A DNA stretch of 64,000 bases from Amycolatopsis thailandensis (GTDB lineage Bacteria; Actinomycetota; Actinomycetes; Mycobacteriales; Pseudonocardiaceae). A program made the position numbers and the translations under genes. Of the stretch, positions 45,146 through 52,222 are shown piece after piece. Positions within the stretch are counted from its first letter, which is position 1. Every line of letters begins with the position of its first letter. The notes under the pieces were generated by a model. It was not told the DNA's origin and searched no databases. It saw nothing but the letters and a program-made list of their open reading frames with translations. The stretch spans positions 62,001-126,000 of the forward strand of contig NZ_NMQT01000016.1 of the NCBI RefSeq assembly GCF_002234405.1, in the 5' to 3' direction.

Positions 45146-45706
45146 GTGAACCCCGTGTCACGCTCGGTCATACCTCTGACCCTGACCCTGTCCGCGATCG
45201 CGCTGACCTCGGCCTGCACCACCGGTACCGCGGGACCCAACGGCACTCCGGGCGCGGCTCCCGCCGCCGGCGCGGCGCAGATCCCGGGTATGCCCGACCC
45301 CAGGGCCGAACCGGCCCCCGGTGTCACGGCGGCGATCCTGTTCGATCTCGGACCGATCGTCACCGACACGAACGGCTTCACGCTCTACCGCTACGACAAG
45401 GACACGGTCAACCCGCCGAAGTCGAACTGCGCCGAAACCTGTTCGCGCACCTGGATTCCCGCCAAAGCGGGCGGCGACCTCGTGGTGACCGGGCTCGATC
45501 GCGCCCTGGTCGGCACCGTGACCAGGGACGACGGCACCGAGCAGGTCACGCTCGCGGGCTGGCCGCTCTACCGCAACGCCGACGACGCGATGCCCGGCAA
45601 CACCGGCGGGCAGGGAGTCGACGACGCGTGGTTCCCGGTCAAACCGGACGGCACGAAAGTGCTGCTCACCGCGGACACCTGGCAGGCCGATGACCTCGGC
45701 ATCTGA
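45146..45706 (+). CDS. COG4315-type lipoprotein, first gene of the redox operon
   Basis: A 186-residue surface lipoprotein: signal VNPVSRSVIPLTLTLSAIAL then TSAC, lipobox Cys24. Two COG4315 repeats are visible, GFTLYRYDKDTVNPPKSNC (about 94-112) with AETCSRTWIP, and LAGWPLYRNADDAMPGNTGG, the Yx(F/W/Y)xxD pattern seen in actinobacterial secreted lipoproteins of unknown role. Cys112 and Cys116 could form a disulfide or bind a cofactor. GTG 45146 follows CAGGAGGA. A SigL-like promoter lies upstream, and the stop overlaps the next gene by 17 bp. Confidence 0.8.
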   Translation: MNPVSRSVIPLTLTLSAIALTSACTTGTAGPNGTPGAAPAAGAAQIPGMPDPRAEPAPGVTAAILFDLGPIVTDTNGFTLYRYDKDTVNPPKSNCAETCSRTWIPAKAGGDLVVTGLDRALVGTVTRDDGTEQVTLAGWPLYRNADDAMPGNTGGQGVDDAWFPVKPDGTKVLLTADTWQADDLGI

Positions 45707-46457
45707 CCTCCCCAGATTCTCCCGCCCGGTGCTCGTCCTGCTGGTCGCGGCCGTGGTGACCCTGCTCGGCCCCGTCGGCGACGCGCACGCCCAGCAACTG
45801 TCCGCGGCGGACCGGAACCTGATCGTCAACGTCAAACTGGCCGGGCTGTGGGAAATGCCCGCCGGGATGTGGGCGCAGGAACGCGGGAAGAGCAAGCGGG
45901 TCCGCGAAGTCGGCCGGACGCTGATGATCGACCACGGCAGGCTCGACACCGCGACGCACGGCATCGCCGACCGCTTCGGCGTCACCCTGCCGACCGAACC
46001 GTCCGATCAGCAGTCCGCGTGGCTCGGCGAGATGAAGGCCGCCCGCGACGACACCGAGTTCGACCGGATCTTCGCCAACCGGCTCCGGTACGCGCACGGC
46101 GTGCTGTTCCCCATCATCGCCCAGGTCAGGGCCGGTACCCGCAACGACGTCGTGCGTGACTACGCCACCACGGCCAACCAGGCGGTGCTGCGGCACATGA
46201 CCCTGCTGGAGAGCACCGGCGTCGTCGACCAGTCGCTGATGCCGGAAGCCCCGGTGCCGCAGGCGAACAACGCCAACGCCGCGATGGACGTCGGCTTCGG
46301 TGACCTCGCCCTCGGCCTGCTGCTCGCGGTCGCGCTCGGCGGCGGACTGTTCCTCGCCGTCCGGACCCTGCGAGCCAAGAACACCCGGACCCGCAAACGC
46401 GCGGCCGCCGCCGAACCGGAACCGGTTCCCAGTGCCTCAGGAGAGATCCATGTATGA
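45690..46457 (+). CDS. DUF4142 exported, membrane-anchored protein
   Basis: A 255-residue protein with a signal peptide (VLVLLVAAVVTLLGPVGDAHA, about 14-34), an extracytoplasmic four-helix DUF4142 domain (about 38-190; DRNLIVNVKLAGLWEMPAGM, MIDHGRLDTATHGIADRFGV) and a C-terminal membrane helix (DLALGLLLAVALGGGLFLAV) with a basic cytoplasmic tail. DUF4142 is ferritin/DUF305-like in fold, and the His residues in the helices (IDHGRLD, RYAHGVLF, LRHMTLLE) could bind metal, which is speculative. It overlaps the genes on both sides, so it is translated as part of the redox operon. Confidence 0.8.
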   Translation: MTSASDLPRFSRPVLVLLVAAVVTLLGPVGDAHAQQLSAADRNLIVNVKLAGLWEMPAGMWAQERGKSKRVREVGRTLMIDHGRLDTATHGIADRFGVTLPTEPSDQQSAWLGEMKAARDDTEFDRIFANRLRYAHGVLFPIIAQVRAGTRNDVVRDYATTANQAVLRHMTLLESTGVVDQSLMPEAPVPQANNANAAMDVGFGDLALGLLLAVALGGGLFLAVRTLRAKNTRTRKRAAAAEPEPVPSASGEIHV

Positions 46458-47055
46458 CCAGTGGTCCGAGGTGGTGATAGTCCTGACCCAGAAGACGGAC
46501 ACGGATCCCGGAATCAAGGGCATGGCACAGACCTCCGCCCGGATCTCCTACGGCTTCATGTGCTTGACCCTGTGCTGGGGCGTGCTCACCGCGACCGGCT
46601 GGATCAAGTCGCTGACCGGCCGGAAAGCGCTGCGCAACTCGCATATGGTGCTCGGCATCCTGGCGCTGTCGTTCGGTGTCGTGCACGCGACGTCTTTCCT
46701 GTTCCTGCCCGACGGGTTCACGTTGGCGCAGATCTCGATCCCGCTCCTGCCGGGCACGCTGGCGCGGCACGAACTCGGCGTCATCGGGCTCGAGGTCATG
46801 ATCGCCATCGCGCTGACCGGCGGGATCAGCCGGTTCAGTTCCTACCGGCGCTTTCTGTGGATCCACCGGCTCGCCTACCCGGCGGTCGCGATCACGGCGC
46901 TGCACTCGTTCTTCGGCGCCATGGCCAACGGCCACCTCGGCCTCCTGTGGTTCGGCGGGATCACGCTGTTGGTCCCCGCGCTGCTGCTGACCGCGCTGCG
47001 GTTCACGCCCACCCGGTACCTGGAACGGCTGGGCCTGGTCGAGGAACTGGTCTGA
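46450..47055 (+). CDS. Ferric-reductase-like transmembrane cytochrome b
   Basis: A 201-residue integral membrane protein with about five helices. Two histidine pairs, His65/His79 and His139/His152, are spaced 14 and 13 residues within hydrophobic helices, the arrangement that coordinates two stacked b hemes in ferric reductases, NADPH oxidases and MsrQ. No FAD/NAD domain is fused to it; instead a ferredoxin and a ferredoxin reductase are encoded just downstream, and could supply electrons from the cytoplasm. ATG 46450 overlaps the DUF4142 stop by 8 bp. Terminal acceptor outside the cell is unknown. Confidence 0.8.
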   Translation: MYDQWSEVVIVLTQKTDTDPGIKGMAQTSARISYGFMCLTLCWGVLTATGWIKSLTGRKALRNSHMVLGILALSFGVVHATSFLFLPDGFTLAQISIPLLPGTLARHELGVIGLEVMIAIALTGGISRFSSYRRFLWIHRLAYPAVAITALHSFFGAMANGHLGLLWFGGITLLVPALLLTALRFTPTRYLERLGLVEELV

Positions 47056-47088
47056 CGGCCGCACGAAACGACTGGGAGAAACGAAAAA

Positions 47089-47325
47089 ATGATCTTCGGA
47101 AGCGTACGGCGCGGCACCCGTGTCAGCGTCGACAACGAGCGGTGCGAGATCTTCGGCTTCTGCGAGATGGAAGCGCCCGCCACGTTCAAGATCGGACCGG
47201 ACGGCAAGCTCCGCATCCGCCGGATGGTCGACCGGGACGGCTTGGACCAGGCCATTTCGGCGGCCAGGCTCTGCCCGAAACAAGCCATCAGAGTCAAGGG
47301 AGAAGGAGCGTACGACGATGAGTGA
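47089..47325 (+). CDS. Small ferredoxin with a three-cysteine cluster motif
   Basis: A 78-residue ferredoxin. The cluster motif is Cys19-x5-Cys25...Cys62-Pro: where common [4Fe-4S] ferredoxins have a cysteine at position 22, this has phenylalanine (CEIFGFC). It therefore probably binds a [3Fe-4S] cluster or a [4Fe-4S] with a non-cysteine ligand, as in P450-linked ferredoxins of mycobacteria and Streptomyces. It lies between the membrane cytochrome b and the reductase, and its stop overlaps the reductase start by 8 bp. Loose analogy to P450 redox partners makes CYP125 an alternative client. Confidence 0.85.
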   Translation: MIFGSVRRGTRVSVDNERCEIFGFCEMEAPATFKIGPDGKLRIRRMVDRDGLDQAISAARLCPKQAIRVKGEGAYDDE

Positions 47326-48661
47326 CGGAGACCGGATCGTCATCGTCGGCGCGGGCGTCGCCGGGCTCCGCTCCGCGGAACGCCTGCGGGAGCTCGGTTT
47401 CGACGGCGAGATCGTGCTGGTCGGCGACGAGCCGCGGAAGCCGTACCACCGGCCGATGGTGTCGAAGGAACTCGTCACCGGCGGGGTGAAGCCGGTGGCC
47501 GCGAGCCTGGAGCCGTACCTCGACCTGGACGTCCACTGGCGGCTCGGCACCCGCGCGACCTGGCTCGACAGCAAGGAACGCACCGTGCACCTGCCCGGCG
47601 GGGAATCCCTCTGGTACGACGGTTTGATCATCGCGACCGGGGTCTACCCCCGGCATCTGCCCGGCTCGCCGCGCCACGACCCCCGGGTCCGTGTGCTGCG
47701 CACCGTGGAGGATTCACTGGCCGTCCGGCGGGCTTTGGGGAACAGCAACAAAGCCGTCGTCGTGATCGGCAGCGGCCTGATCGGGAACGAGTTCGCCGCG
47801 TCGATGCGGCACATGGGCCGCGACGTCACCCTCATCGGCCACGCGAAGGCGCCTTTGCACCGCTTCGGGGAGCGGATCGCGTCGGCGCTCACGAAGGAAC
47901 ACCAGCATCATCGCGCCAAGCTGGCGATGAACACCGAGGTGCGGAACTGGATCAGCACCAAGGAGACGGTCGGGCTGCACCTGACCAACAACCAGTTCCT
48001 GGTGGCCAGCTGCGTGGTGCTCTCGATCGGCAGCGTGCCCGCCGTGGACTGGCTGCGCGGCTCGGAGCTGACCATCGACGACGGCGTCCTGTGCGAAGCC
48101 ACACTGTTCGCCACCGGGGCCGAGGACGTCGTGGTCGCCGGCGACGTGGCGAAATGGCCGAACCTGCGGATCGACGAGACCCCGCGCCGGGTCGAGCACT
48201 GGATGAACGGTGTCGAATCCGGGCGCGCGGCGGCGGAAAGCCTGATGCTGGGCCGGGGCAACGCGCGGCCGTACACGCCGCTCCCCCGTGCCTGGTCGTC
48301 CCTGTACGACGCGCGCTTGCAGACCGTCGGGATGCCGTCGCTGGGCAAGGACACGATCGAACTTTCCGACGGGGTCACCGGTTTCGTCCGTGACGGCAGG
48401 CTGATCGGCGCGGCGGGCTGGGACCGGCCGAAGGCGATGATCCACTGGACCGCCGAACTCGACCGGCGGCTGCCGGTGCCAGAACCGGTGGCCCCCGCCC
48501 CCGCTCCCGCCGAACCTTCGTTCGTGGCCGGCCTTGGGGAGCCGACGCCGATCGGGGAGGACGTCCTCGCCCCGTTCGAGCGGGACTTCCTGTCCGACAC
48601 CCCGACCGCGGCCGTACCCGCGCAGGAGGAGATGCCCTGGGCTCGCGTTCCCGCCGGGTGA
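47318..48661 (+). CDS. NAD(P)H:ferredoxin reductase, FAD-dependent (pyridine nucleotide-disulfide family)
   Basis: A 447-residue flavoprotein passing electrons from NAD(P)H to the adjacent ferredoxin. The FAD-binding motif IVIVGAGVAGLRSAERL is at residues 7-23, the NAD(P) motif VVVIGSGLIGNEFAA near 148-162, and the second FAD motif with VVVAGDVAKWPN near 270. It lacks the CxxC of disulfide reductases, as in rubredoxin/ferredoxin reductases. The ~50-residue Pro/Ala-rich acidic C-terminal tail (EPVAPAPAPAEPS...) is unusual and may mediate docking. Last gene of the redox operon; hairpins follow. Confidence 0.87.
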   Translation: MSDGDRIVIVGAGVAGLRSAERLRELGFDGEIVLVGDEPRKPYHRPMVSKELVTGGVKPVAASLEPYLDLDVHWRLGTRATWLDSKERTVHLPGGESLWYDGLIIATGVYPRHLPGSPRHDPRVRVLRTVEDSLAVRRALGNSNKAVVVIGSGLIGNEFAASMRHMGRDVTLIGHAKAPLHRFGERIASALTKEHQHHRAKLAMNTEVRNWISTKETVGLHLTNNQFLVASCVVLSIGSVPAVDWLRGSELTIDDGVLCEATLFATGAEDVVVAGDVAKWPNLRIDETPRRVEHWMNGVESGRAAAESLMLGRGNARPYTPLPRAWSSLYDARLQTVGMPSLGKDTIELSDGVTGFVRDGRLIGAAGWDRPKAMIHWTAELDRRLPVPEPVAPAPAPAEPSFVAGLGEPTPIGEDVLAPFERDFLSDTPTAAVPAQEEMPWARVPAG

Positions 48662-48712
48662 CCCGGGTTCGCGACCGGACCGGGGCCGCGCGCGGCGGCC
48701 GCGGTCCCCTCA

Positions 48713-48752
48713 GGTGGCGGTGGGCAGCTGGGCCTCCGCACCCACCGCCACC
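48713..48752 (+). terminator. Hairpin after the reductase gene
   Basis: Perfect 12-base arms GGTGGCGGTGGG (48713-48724) and 48741-48752 around 16 nt, 52 bp after the stop. It is the first stem-loop downstream and the likely operon terminator. Confidence 0.55.
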
Positions 48753-48779
48753 CCCTGGGGACGCCGGAAGGATCCCGGA

Positions 48780-48804
48780 CCGACGGAGATTCGGGCTCCG
48801 TCGG
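48780..48804. repeat. Short inverted repeat in the palindrome island
   Basis: CCGACGGAG (48780-48788) pairs perfectly with CTCCGTCGG (48796-48804) around 7 nt. Confidence 0.6.
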
Positions 48805-48836
48805 AAACCGTCCTTCCAGCCTCCCCGCATCCGGTC

Positions 48837-48873
48837 GGGGCCCTTCCAGGCTTGACTCACCTGGGAGGGCCCC
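48837..48873. repeat. Inverted repeat in the palindrome island
   Basis: The 14-base arms 48837-48850 (GGGGCCCTTCCAGG) and 48860-48873 pair with a single G-U-type exception around 9 nt. Confidence 0.7.
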
Positions 48874-48885
48874 GATCTATGACCT

Positions 48886-49050
48886 CGTGACTCACGTGCG
48901 CAAAGACGTGACCCGCGTGATCGAGGCCGGAACTCGCGTGTTTGGAGGCGGAACTCGCGTGTGCGGCGCCTGATCACGCGAGTTCCGTCTCCAATCACGC
49001 GAGTCACGTCTCTGATCACGCGAGTTCCGTCTTTGAGCACGCGAGTGCGG
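48886..49050. repeat. Mirrored array: four 21-bp repeats followed by four inverted copies
   Basis: Units start at 48886, 48907, 48928 and 48949 (type CGGAACTCGCGTGTTTGGAG) and then, reversed, at 48971, 48992, 49013 and 49034 (type TGATCACGCGAGTTCCGTCT). The invariant core is ACTCGCGTG. Most units are exactly 21 bp, two turns of B-DNA; the dyad is near 48970. The variant GTGACTCGCG occurs in the second inverted unit and GTGACCCGCG/GTGACTCACG in the first two forward units, so the arms are related but not simple copies of each other. Confidence 0.9.
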
Positions 49051-49116
49051 GGTGGACTTTCACCGCAGCGCACGCGCGGAGGCTCCCTTCGCGTCGAGAT
49101 GCCCACCTCGGAACGC

Positions 49117-49169
49117 GTTGCGAAAGCCACTTTCGCAACCTTCAACGTTGCGAAAGTGGCTTTCGCGGC
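49117..49169. repeat. Palindrome, family B copy 3
   Basis: The arms 49117-49139 (GTTGCGAAAGCCACTTTCGC...) and 49147-49169 pair over 23 positions, two of them G-U wobbles on the plus-strand RNA. Core identical to the copies at 18423 and 18537. Confidence 0.88.
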
Positions 49170-49205
49170 ACTGCTTTCCCGCGACACCGCACCGGGCCGC
49201 CTCCA

Positions 49206-49264
49206 GGTGTCGCGAAAGCCACTTCCAGGACATCAGGTGTCGCGAAAGTGGCTTTCGCGACACC
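49206..49264. repeat. Palindrome, family B copy 4
   Basis: Perfect 19-base arms GGTGTCGCGAAAGCCACTT (49206-49224) and 49246-49264. The left arm is interrupted after CCACTT by CCAGG, unlike the other copies. Confidence 0.85.
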
Positions 49265-49321
49265 GCCCGCCGAGGTGGTGGCCAGCTGGCAGGGCACCCG
49301 CCCGCCCAGCCGTTCGCCTGC

Positions 49322-49371
49322 CCGTGAAGGCCTCCTTCCCTACCCTGAAGGTAGTGAAGGAGGCCTTCACG
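49322..49371. terminator. Bidirectional hairpin before the HxlR gene end (family D)
   Basis: The 23-base arms 49322-49344 (CCGTGAAGGCCTCCTTC...) and 49349-49371 pair with one mismatch around a CTGA tetraloop. It ends 10 bp from the HxlR stop and serves as its likely terminator; sequence akin to 18342-18383. Confidence 0.75.
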
Positions 49372-49381
49372 GACTCACCAC

Positions 49382-49834
49382 TCACGAGGCCGGCGCCTTC
49401 ACCACCACCGTGTCGTCCGGACCGACCGGACGCCCGTCCGAGGCGTGGATCTCCAGTGCCCGCAACGGAAGCCCGCCATCACGATCCACCAGTTCGGACC
49501 GTGGTTCACCTTCGGCGAAGAAGTGCGCTTCGCCCCACTGCCGCAACGCGACGATCACCGGGAACAGGTCGCGCCCCTTCGCCGTCAGGACGTACTCGCT
49601 GTACGTGCTCCCGTCCGAAGCCGGGACCACGTCGAGCACCCCGTGCCCGACGAGCGCCCGCAATCGAGCGGACAGGATGTTCTTCGCGACGCCGAGGCCA
49701 CGCTGGAACTCCCCGAAGCGGCGGACGCCGTCGAAGGCGTCACGCACGATCAGAAGTGACCACCAGTCGCCGATCGTGTCGAGCGAGCGCGCCACCGGGC
49801 ACGGGGCTTCGTCGAACGTCGTCCGCTTCACCAT
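49382..49834 (-). CDS. HxlR-family winged-helix regulator
   Basis: A 150-residue MarR-like regulator of the HxlR family. The signature CPVARSLDTIGDWWSLLIVRDAF (Cys12 onward) and FQRGLGVAKNILSARLRALV (recognition helix), then VLTAKGRDLFPVIVALRQWGEAHF are typical. Cys12 is the conserved cysteine some members use for electrophile or redox sensing. It is divergent from an MFS exporter gene with a symmetric site between them, so it probably represses the exporter. Confidence 0.88.
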   Translation of the reverse strand: MVKRTTFDEAPCPVARSLDTIGDWWSLLIVRDAFDGVRRFGEFQRGLGVAKNILSARLRALVGHGVLDVVPASDGSTYSEYVLTAKGRDLFPVIVALRQWGEAHFFAEGEPRSELVDRDGGLPLRALEIHASDGRPVGPDDTVVVKAPAS

Positions 49835-49843
49835 GGTTGCATC

Positions 49844-49880
49844 TTACTACCGGTTTGCCCTACCGTTCGAGTGGTAGCAA
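49844..49880. promoter_or_regulatory. Candidate HxlR operator between regulator and exporter
   Basis: TTACTACC (49844-49851) and GGTAGCAA (49873-49880) are inverted repeats with one mismatch separated by 21 bp, placed between the start codons of the HxlR (49834) and MFS (49903) genes. HxlR proteins bind such spaced A/T-containing dyads. Confidence 0.45.
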
Positions 49881-49902
49881 GTTGAAACCATCTGGAGGGT
49901 CA

Positions 49903-51048
49903 GTGCGGCTCGGAGTCGTCCTGCTGTTCGCCGTGGCCGCCGGGACGGCCGTCGCCACGATCTACTTCGCCCAGCCCTTGCTCGTCACCATGGGCGCCGA
50001 TCTCGGGATCGCCGCGTCGACCGTGGGCGGCATCGTCACGCTCACGCAGCTTGGCTACGGCCTGGGCCTGTTCCTGCTGGTCCCGCTCGGTGACCTGCTC
50101 GAACGCCGACGCCTCGTCGCCGGGTTGCTGACGCTGCTCGCGGTCGCCGAACTGGTGGCCGCGACCGCCCCGAACGGCCTGGTGCTGTTCGCCGGGATGG
50201 CGTCGATCGGCGTGCTCGCGGTGGTCACGCAGCTCTTGGTCGCGTTCGCGGCCTCGCTGGCGGATCCGGCCGGACGAGGGCGCGTGGTCGGCCTCGTGAC
50301 GACCGGTGTCGTCCTCGGGATCCTGCTCGCGCGCACGGTTTCCGGGACGCTAGCCGACTTAGCCGGCTGGCGCGCGGTGTACGTCGTGTCCGCCGGGGTG
50401 ACCGTGCTGATCGCGATCGTGCTGTACCGAGTGCTGCCTGCTTCGTCCCCGGCCGGCAACGGCATGACCTACCGGCGGCTGCTGCGTTCCACCCTGTCCC
50501 TCTTCGCTGAGGAACCGGTCTTCCGGACGCGCGGAACGCTCGCGCTGCTGATCTTCGCCGCGTTCGGCACCCTCTGGAGTTCCGTCGCCCTGCCGCTCAG
50601 CGAAGACGGCCTTTCGCACACCGCCATCGGCGCGTTCGGGCTGGCCGGGGCCGCGGGGGCACTGGCGGCGGCGCCCGCCGGACGGCTCGCGGATCGCGGC
50701 CGGGCACGGTGGACGACCGGGCTCGCGCTCGGCCTGCTCCTGATTTCCTGGGTGCCACTGGGTTTCACGCGTTCGTCACTGTGGGCGCTGGCGGCGGGCG
50801 CCATCCTGCTCGACCTGGCGGTCCAGGCCGTCCACGTCACGAGCCAAACGCTGATCTACCCGCTCCGCCCGGACGCCGGCAGCAGGCTGATCGGCGGGTA
50901 CATGATCTTCTACTCGGTCGGCAGCGGCATGGGAGCCATCGGCTCGACAGCCGTCTACGCGGTCGCGGGCTGGACCGGAGTCTGCCTGCTCGGCGCGGCC
51001 TTCAGCGCGTCGGCCCTTGCCGTGTGGAGTGTCAAAGCCGCTCGATGA
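49903..51048 (+). CDS. MFS transporter (drug/metabolite exporter)
   Basis: A 381-residue major facilitator with about 12 helices. The N-terminus LLFAVAAGTAVATIYFAQPLL, the loop 2-3 motif LGDLLERRRLVAGLL (motif A) and helix-5 GIVLGILLARTVSGTLADLAGW (motif C-like) are consistent with proton-driven export. GTG 49903 follows GGAGGG; a longer frame upstream runs through the palindrome island and the HxlR gene and is rejected. The stop overlaps the convergent fadA6 stop by 17 bp. Confidence 0.87.
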   Translation: MRLGVVLLFAVAAGTAVATIYFAQPLLVTMGADLGIAASTVGGIVTLTQLGYGLGLFLLVPLGDLLERRRLVAGLLTLLAVAELVAATAPNGLVLFAGMASIGVLAVVTQLLVAFAASLADPAGRGRVVGLVTTGVVLGILLARTVSGTLADLAGWRAVYVVSAGVTVLIAIVLYRVLPASSPAGNGMTYRRLLRSTLSLFAEEPVFRTRGTLALLIFAAFGTLWSSVALPLSEDGLSHTAIGAFGLAGAAGALAAAPAGRLADRGRARWTTGLALGLLLISWVPLGFTRSSLWALAAGAILLDLAVQAVHVTSQTLIYPLRPDAGSRLIGGYMIFYSVGSGMGAIGSTAVYAVAGWTGVCLLGAAFSASALAVWSVKAAR

Positions 51049-52222
51049 TCGTGACGTTCGCCGTCCCGCCGCCTTCGCACATGGTCTGCAACCCGTAGCG
51101 TCCGCCGCGGCGTTCGAGTTCGTGCAGCAGGGTCGCGAACAGTTTCGTCCCGGTCGCCCCGATGGGATGGCCGAGCGCGATCCCGCCGCCGTTGACGTTG
51201 ACGCGGTCCGGATCGGCGCCCGTCTCCTCGATCCACGCCAGGACGACGCTCGCGAACGCCTCGTTGACCTCGAACAGGTCGATGTCCTCGATGCTCAAGC
51301 CGGTCTTGCGCAGCGCGTGCGCGGTCGCCGGGATCGGCCCGGTCAGCATCCATACGGGATCCGCCGCCCGCACCGAAAGGTGGTGGATCCTGGCGCGCGG
51401 GGTGAGGCCGTGTTCCTCGACGAACTTCTCCGACGCGATGAGTGTCGCGCTGGCGCCGTCCGAGATCTGGCTGGCCACGGCCGCGGTGACCCGCGAACCC
51501 TCGCTCAGCGGCTTCAGCCCGGCCATCCGTTCCAACGTGGTGTCGCGCCTGGGCCCCTCGTCCAGGCCCGCTCCGGCGAACGGCGTGATCTCGGCGGCGA
51601 ACCGGCCTTCGTCGATCGCCGCGATCGCGCGCTGGTGACTGCGGAAGGCGAACTCCTCCATCGCCTCACGGGTCAGGTCCCAGTGCTCGGCGATCATGTC
51701 GGCACTGCGGAACTGCGAGACCTCGACGCTGCCGTACCGCTCCTGCCAGCCCTTCGAGCCGGAGAACGGGTCTTCGAAGCCGTACTCTCGTCCGGCGAGC
51801 ATCGCCGCGCTGATCGGGATCGCGCTCATGTTCTGCACGCCGCCGGCGAGGACGAGGTCCATCGTCCCGGACAGCACCGCCTGCGCGGCGAAGTGCACGG
51901 CCTGCTGGCTCGAACCACACTGCCGGTCGATCGTCACGCCCGGCACGTGGTGCCCGAATCCCGCCGCGAGCCACGCCGTCCTCGCGATGTTCCCCGACTG
52001 CGGCCCCAGCGTGTCGCAGCAGCCGAGGATGACATCGTCGACCAGGTCGGCCTCGACGCCCGATCGTTCGACGACGGCCTGGATGACGTGGGCGCCCAGA
52101 TCGGCGGAGTGGACGCCGCTGAGCGCTCCCCCGCGTTTGCCGACCGGCGTCCGGACCGCGTCCAGTACGTAAGCTTCAGCCCGAGGTACGTTTTCCCTCC
52201 GAGGGCTCATCGATTCAGCCAC
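51032..52222 (-). CDS. fadA6: FadA6, thiolase of C/D-ring steroid catabolism
   Basis: Thiolytic cleavage of a late 3-ketoacyl-CoA after ring opening. The 396-residue thiolase keeps Cys102 (TIDRQCGSSQQAVHFAAQ), His352 (NGGGIALGHPIGATG) and Cys382 (MCEGGGTANVTIIERL). VLAGGVQNMSAIPIS and YGSVEVSQFRSADMIAE match mycobacterial FadA6 by memory. GTG 52222 has AAAAGGAGG just upstream and overlaps the kstR2 stop; ATG 52210 is an alternative. It ends the leftward KstR2-block operon fadE30-SDR-kstR2-fadA6. Confidence 0.92.
   Translation of the reverse strand: MAESMSPRRENVPRAEAYVLDAVRTPVGKRGGALSGVHSADLGAHVIQAVVERSGVEADLVDDVILGCCDTLGPQSGNIARTAWLAAGFGHHVPGVTIDRQCGSSQQAVHFAAQAVLSGTMDLVLAGGVQNMSAIPISAAMLAGREYGFEDPFSGSKGWQERYGSVEVSQFRSADMIAEHWDLTREAMEEFAFRSHQRAIAAIDEGRFAAEITPFAGAGLDEGPRRDTTLERMAGLKPLSEGSRVTAAVASQISDGASATLIASEKFVEEHGLTPRARIHHLSVRAADPVWMLTGPIPATAHALRKTGLSIEDIDLFEVNEAFASVVLAWIEETGADPDRVNVNGGGIALGHPIGATGTKLFATLLHELERRGGRYGLQTMCEGGGTANVTIIERL

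Larger units (their letters stand above)
48662..49381. other. 720-bp palindrome island without genes
   Basis: Between the reductase stop and the HxlR stop lie seven successive inverted-repeat structures, at 48713, 48780, 48837, 48886-49050 (mirrored 21-bp array), 49117, 49206 and 49322. Open frames through it exist only because the 21-bp unit is a multiple of three and the stems lack stops; no start, ribosome site or recognisable protein was found. Confidence 0.85.

Noticed and set aside
48886..49050. CRISPR array
   Set aside because: Repeats are 21 bp, contiguous and inverted in the second half; there are no spacers and no cas genes.
48961..49902. Extension of the MFS gene through the palindrome island
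   Set aside because: The frame is open only because repeats lack stops; it overlaps the HxlR gene on the other strand and the transporter begins at GTG 49903 after a good ribosome site.
39644..51031. Genomic island or prophage
   Set aside because: No integrase, tRNA, attachment repeats or phage genes are visible and composition looks uniform; only a possible insertion into the sterol locus can be proposed.
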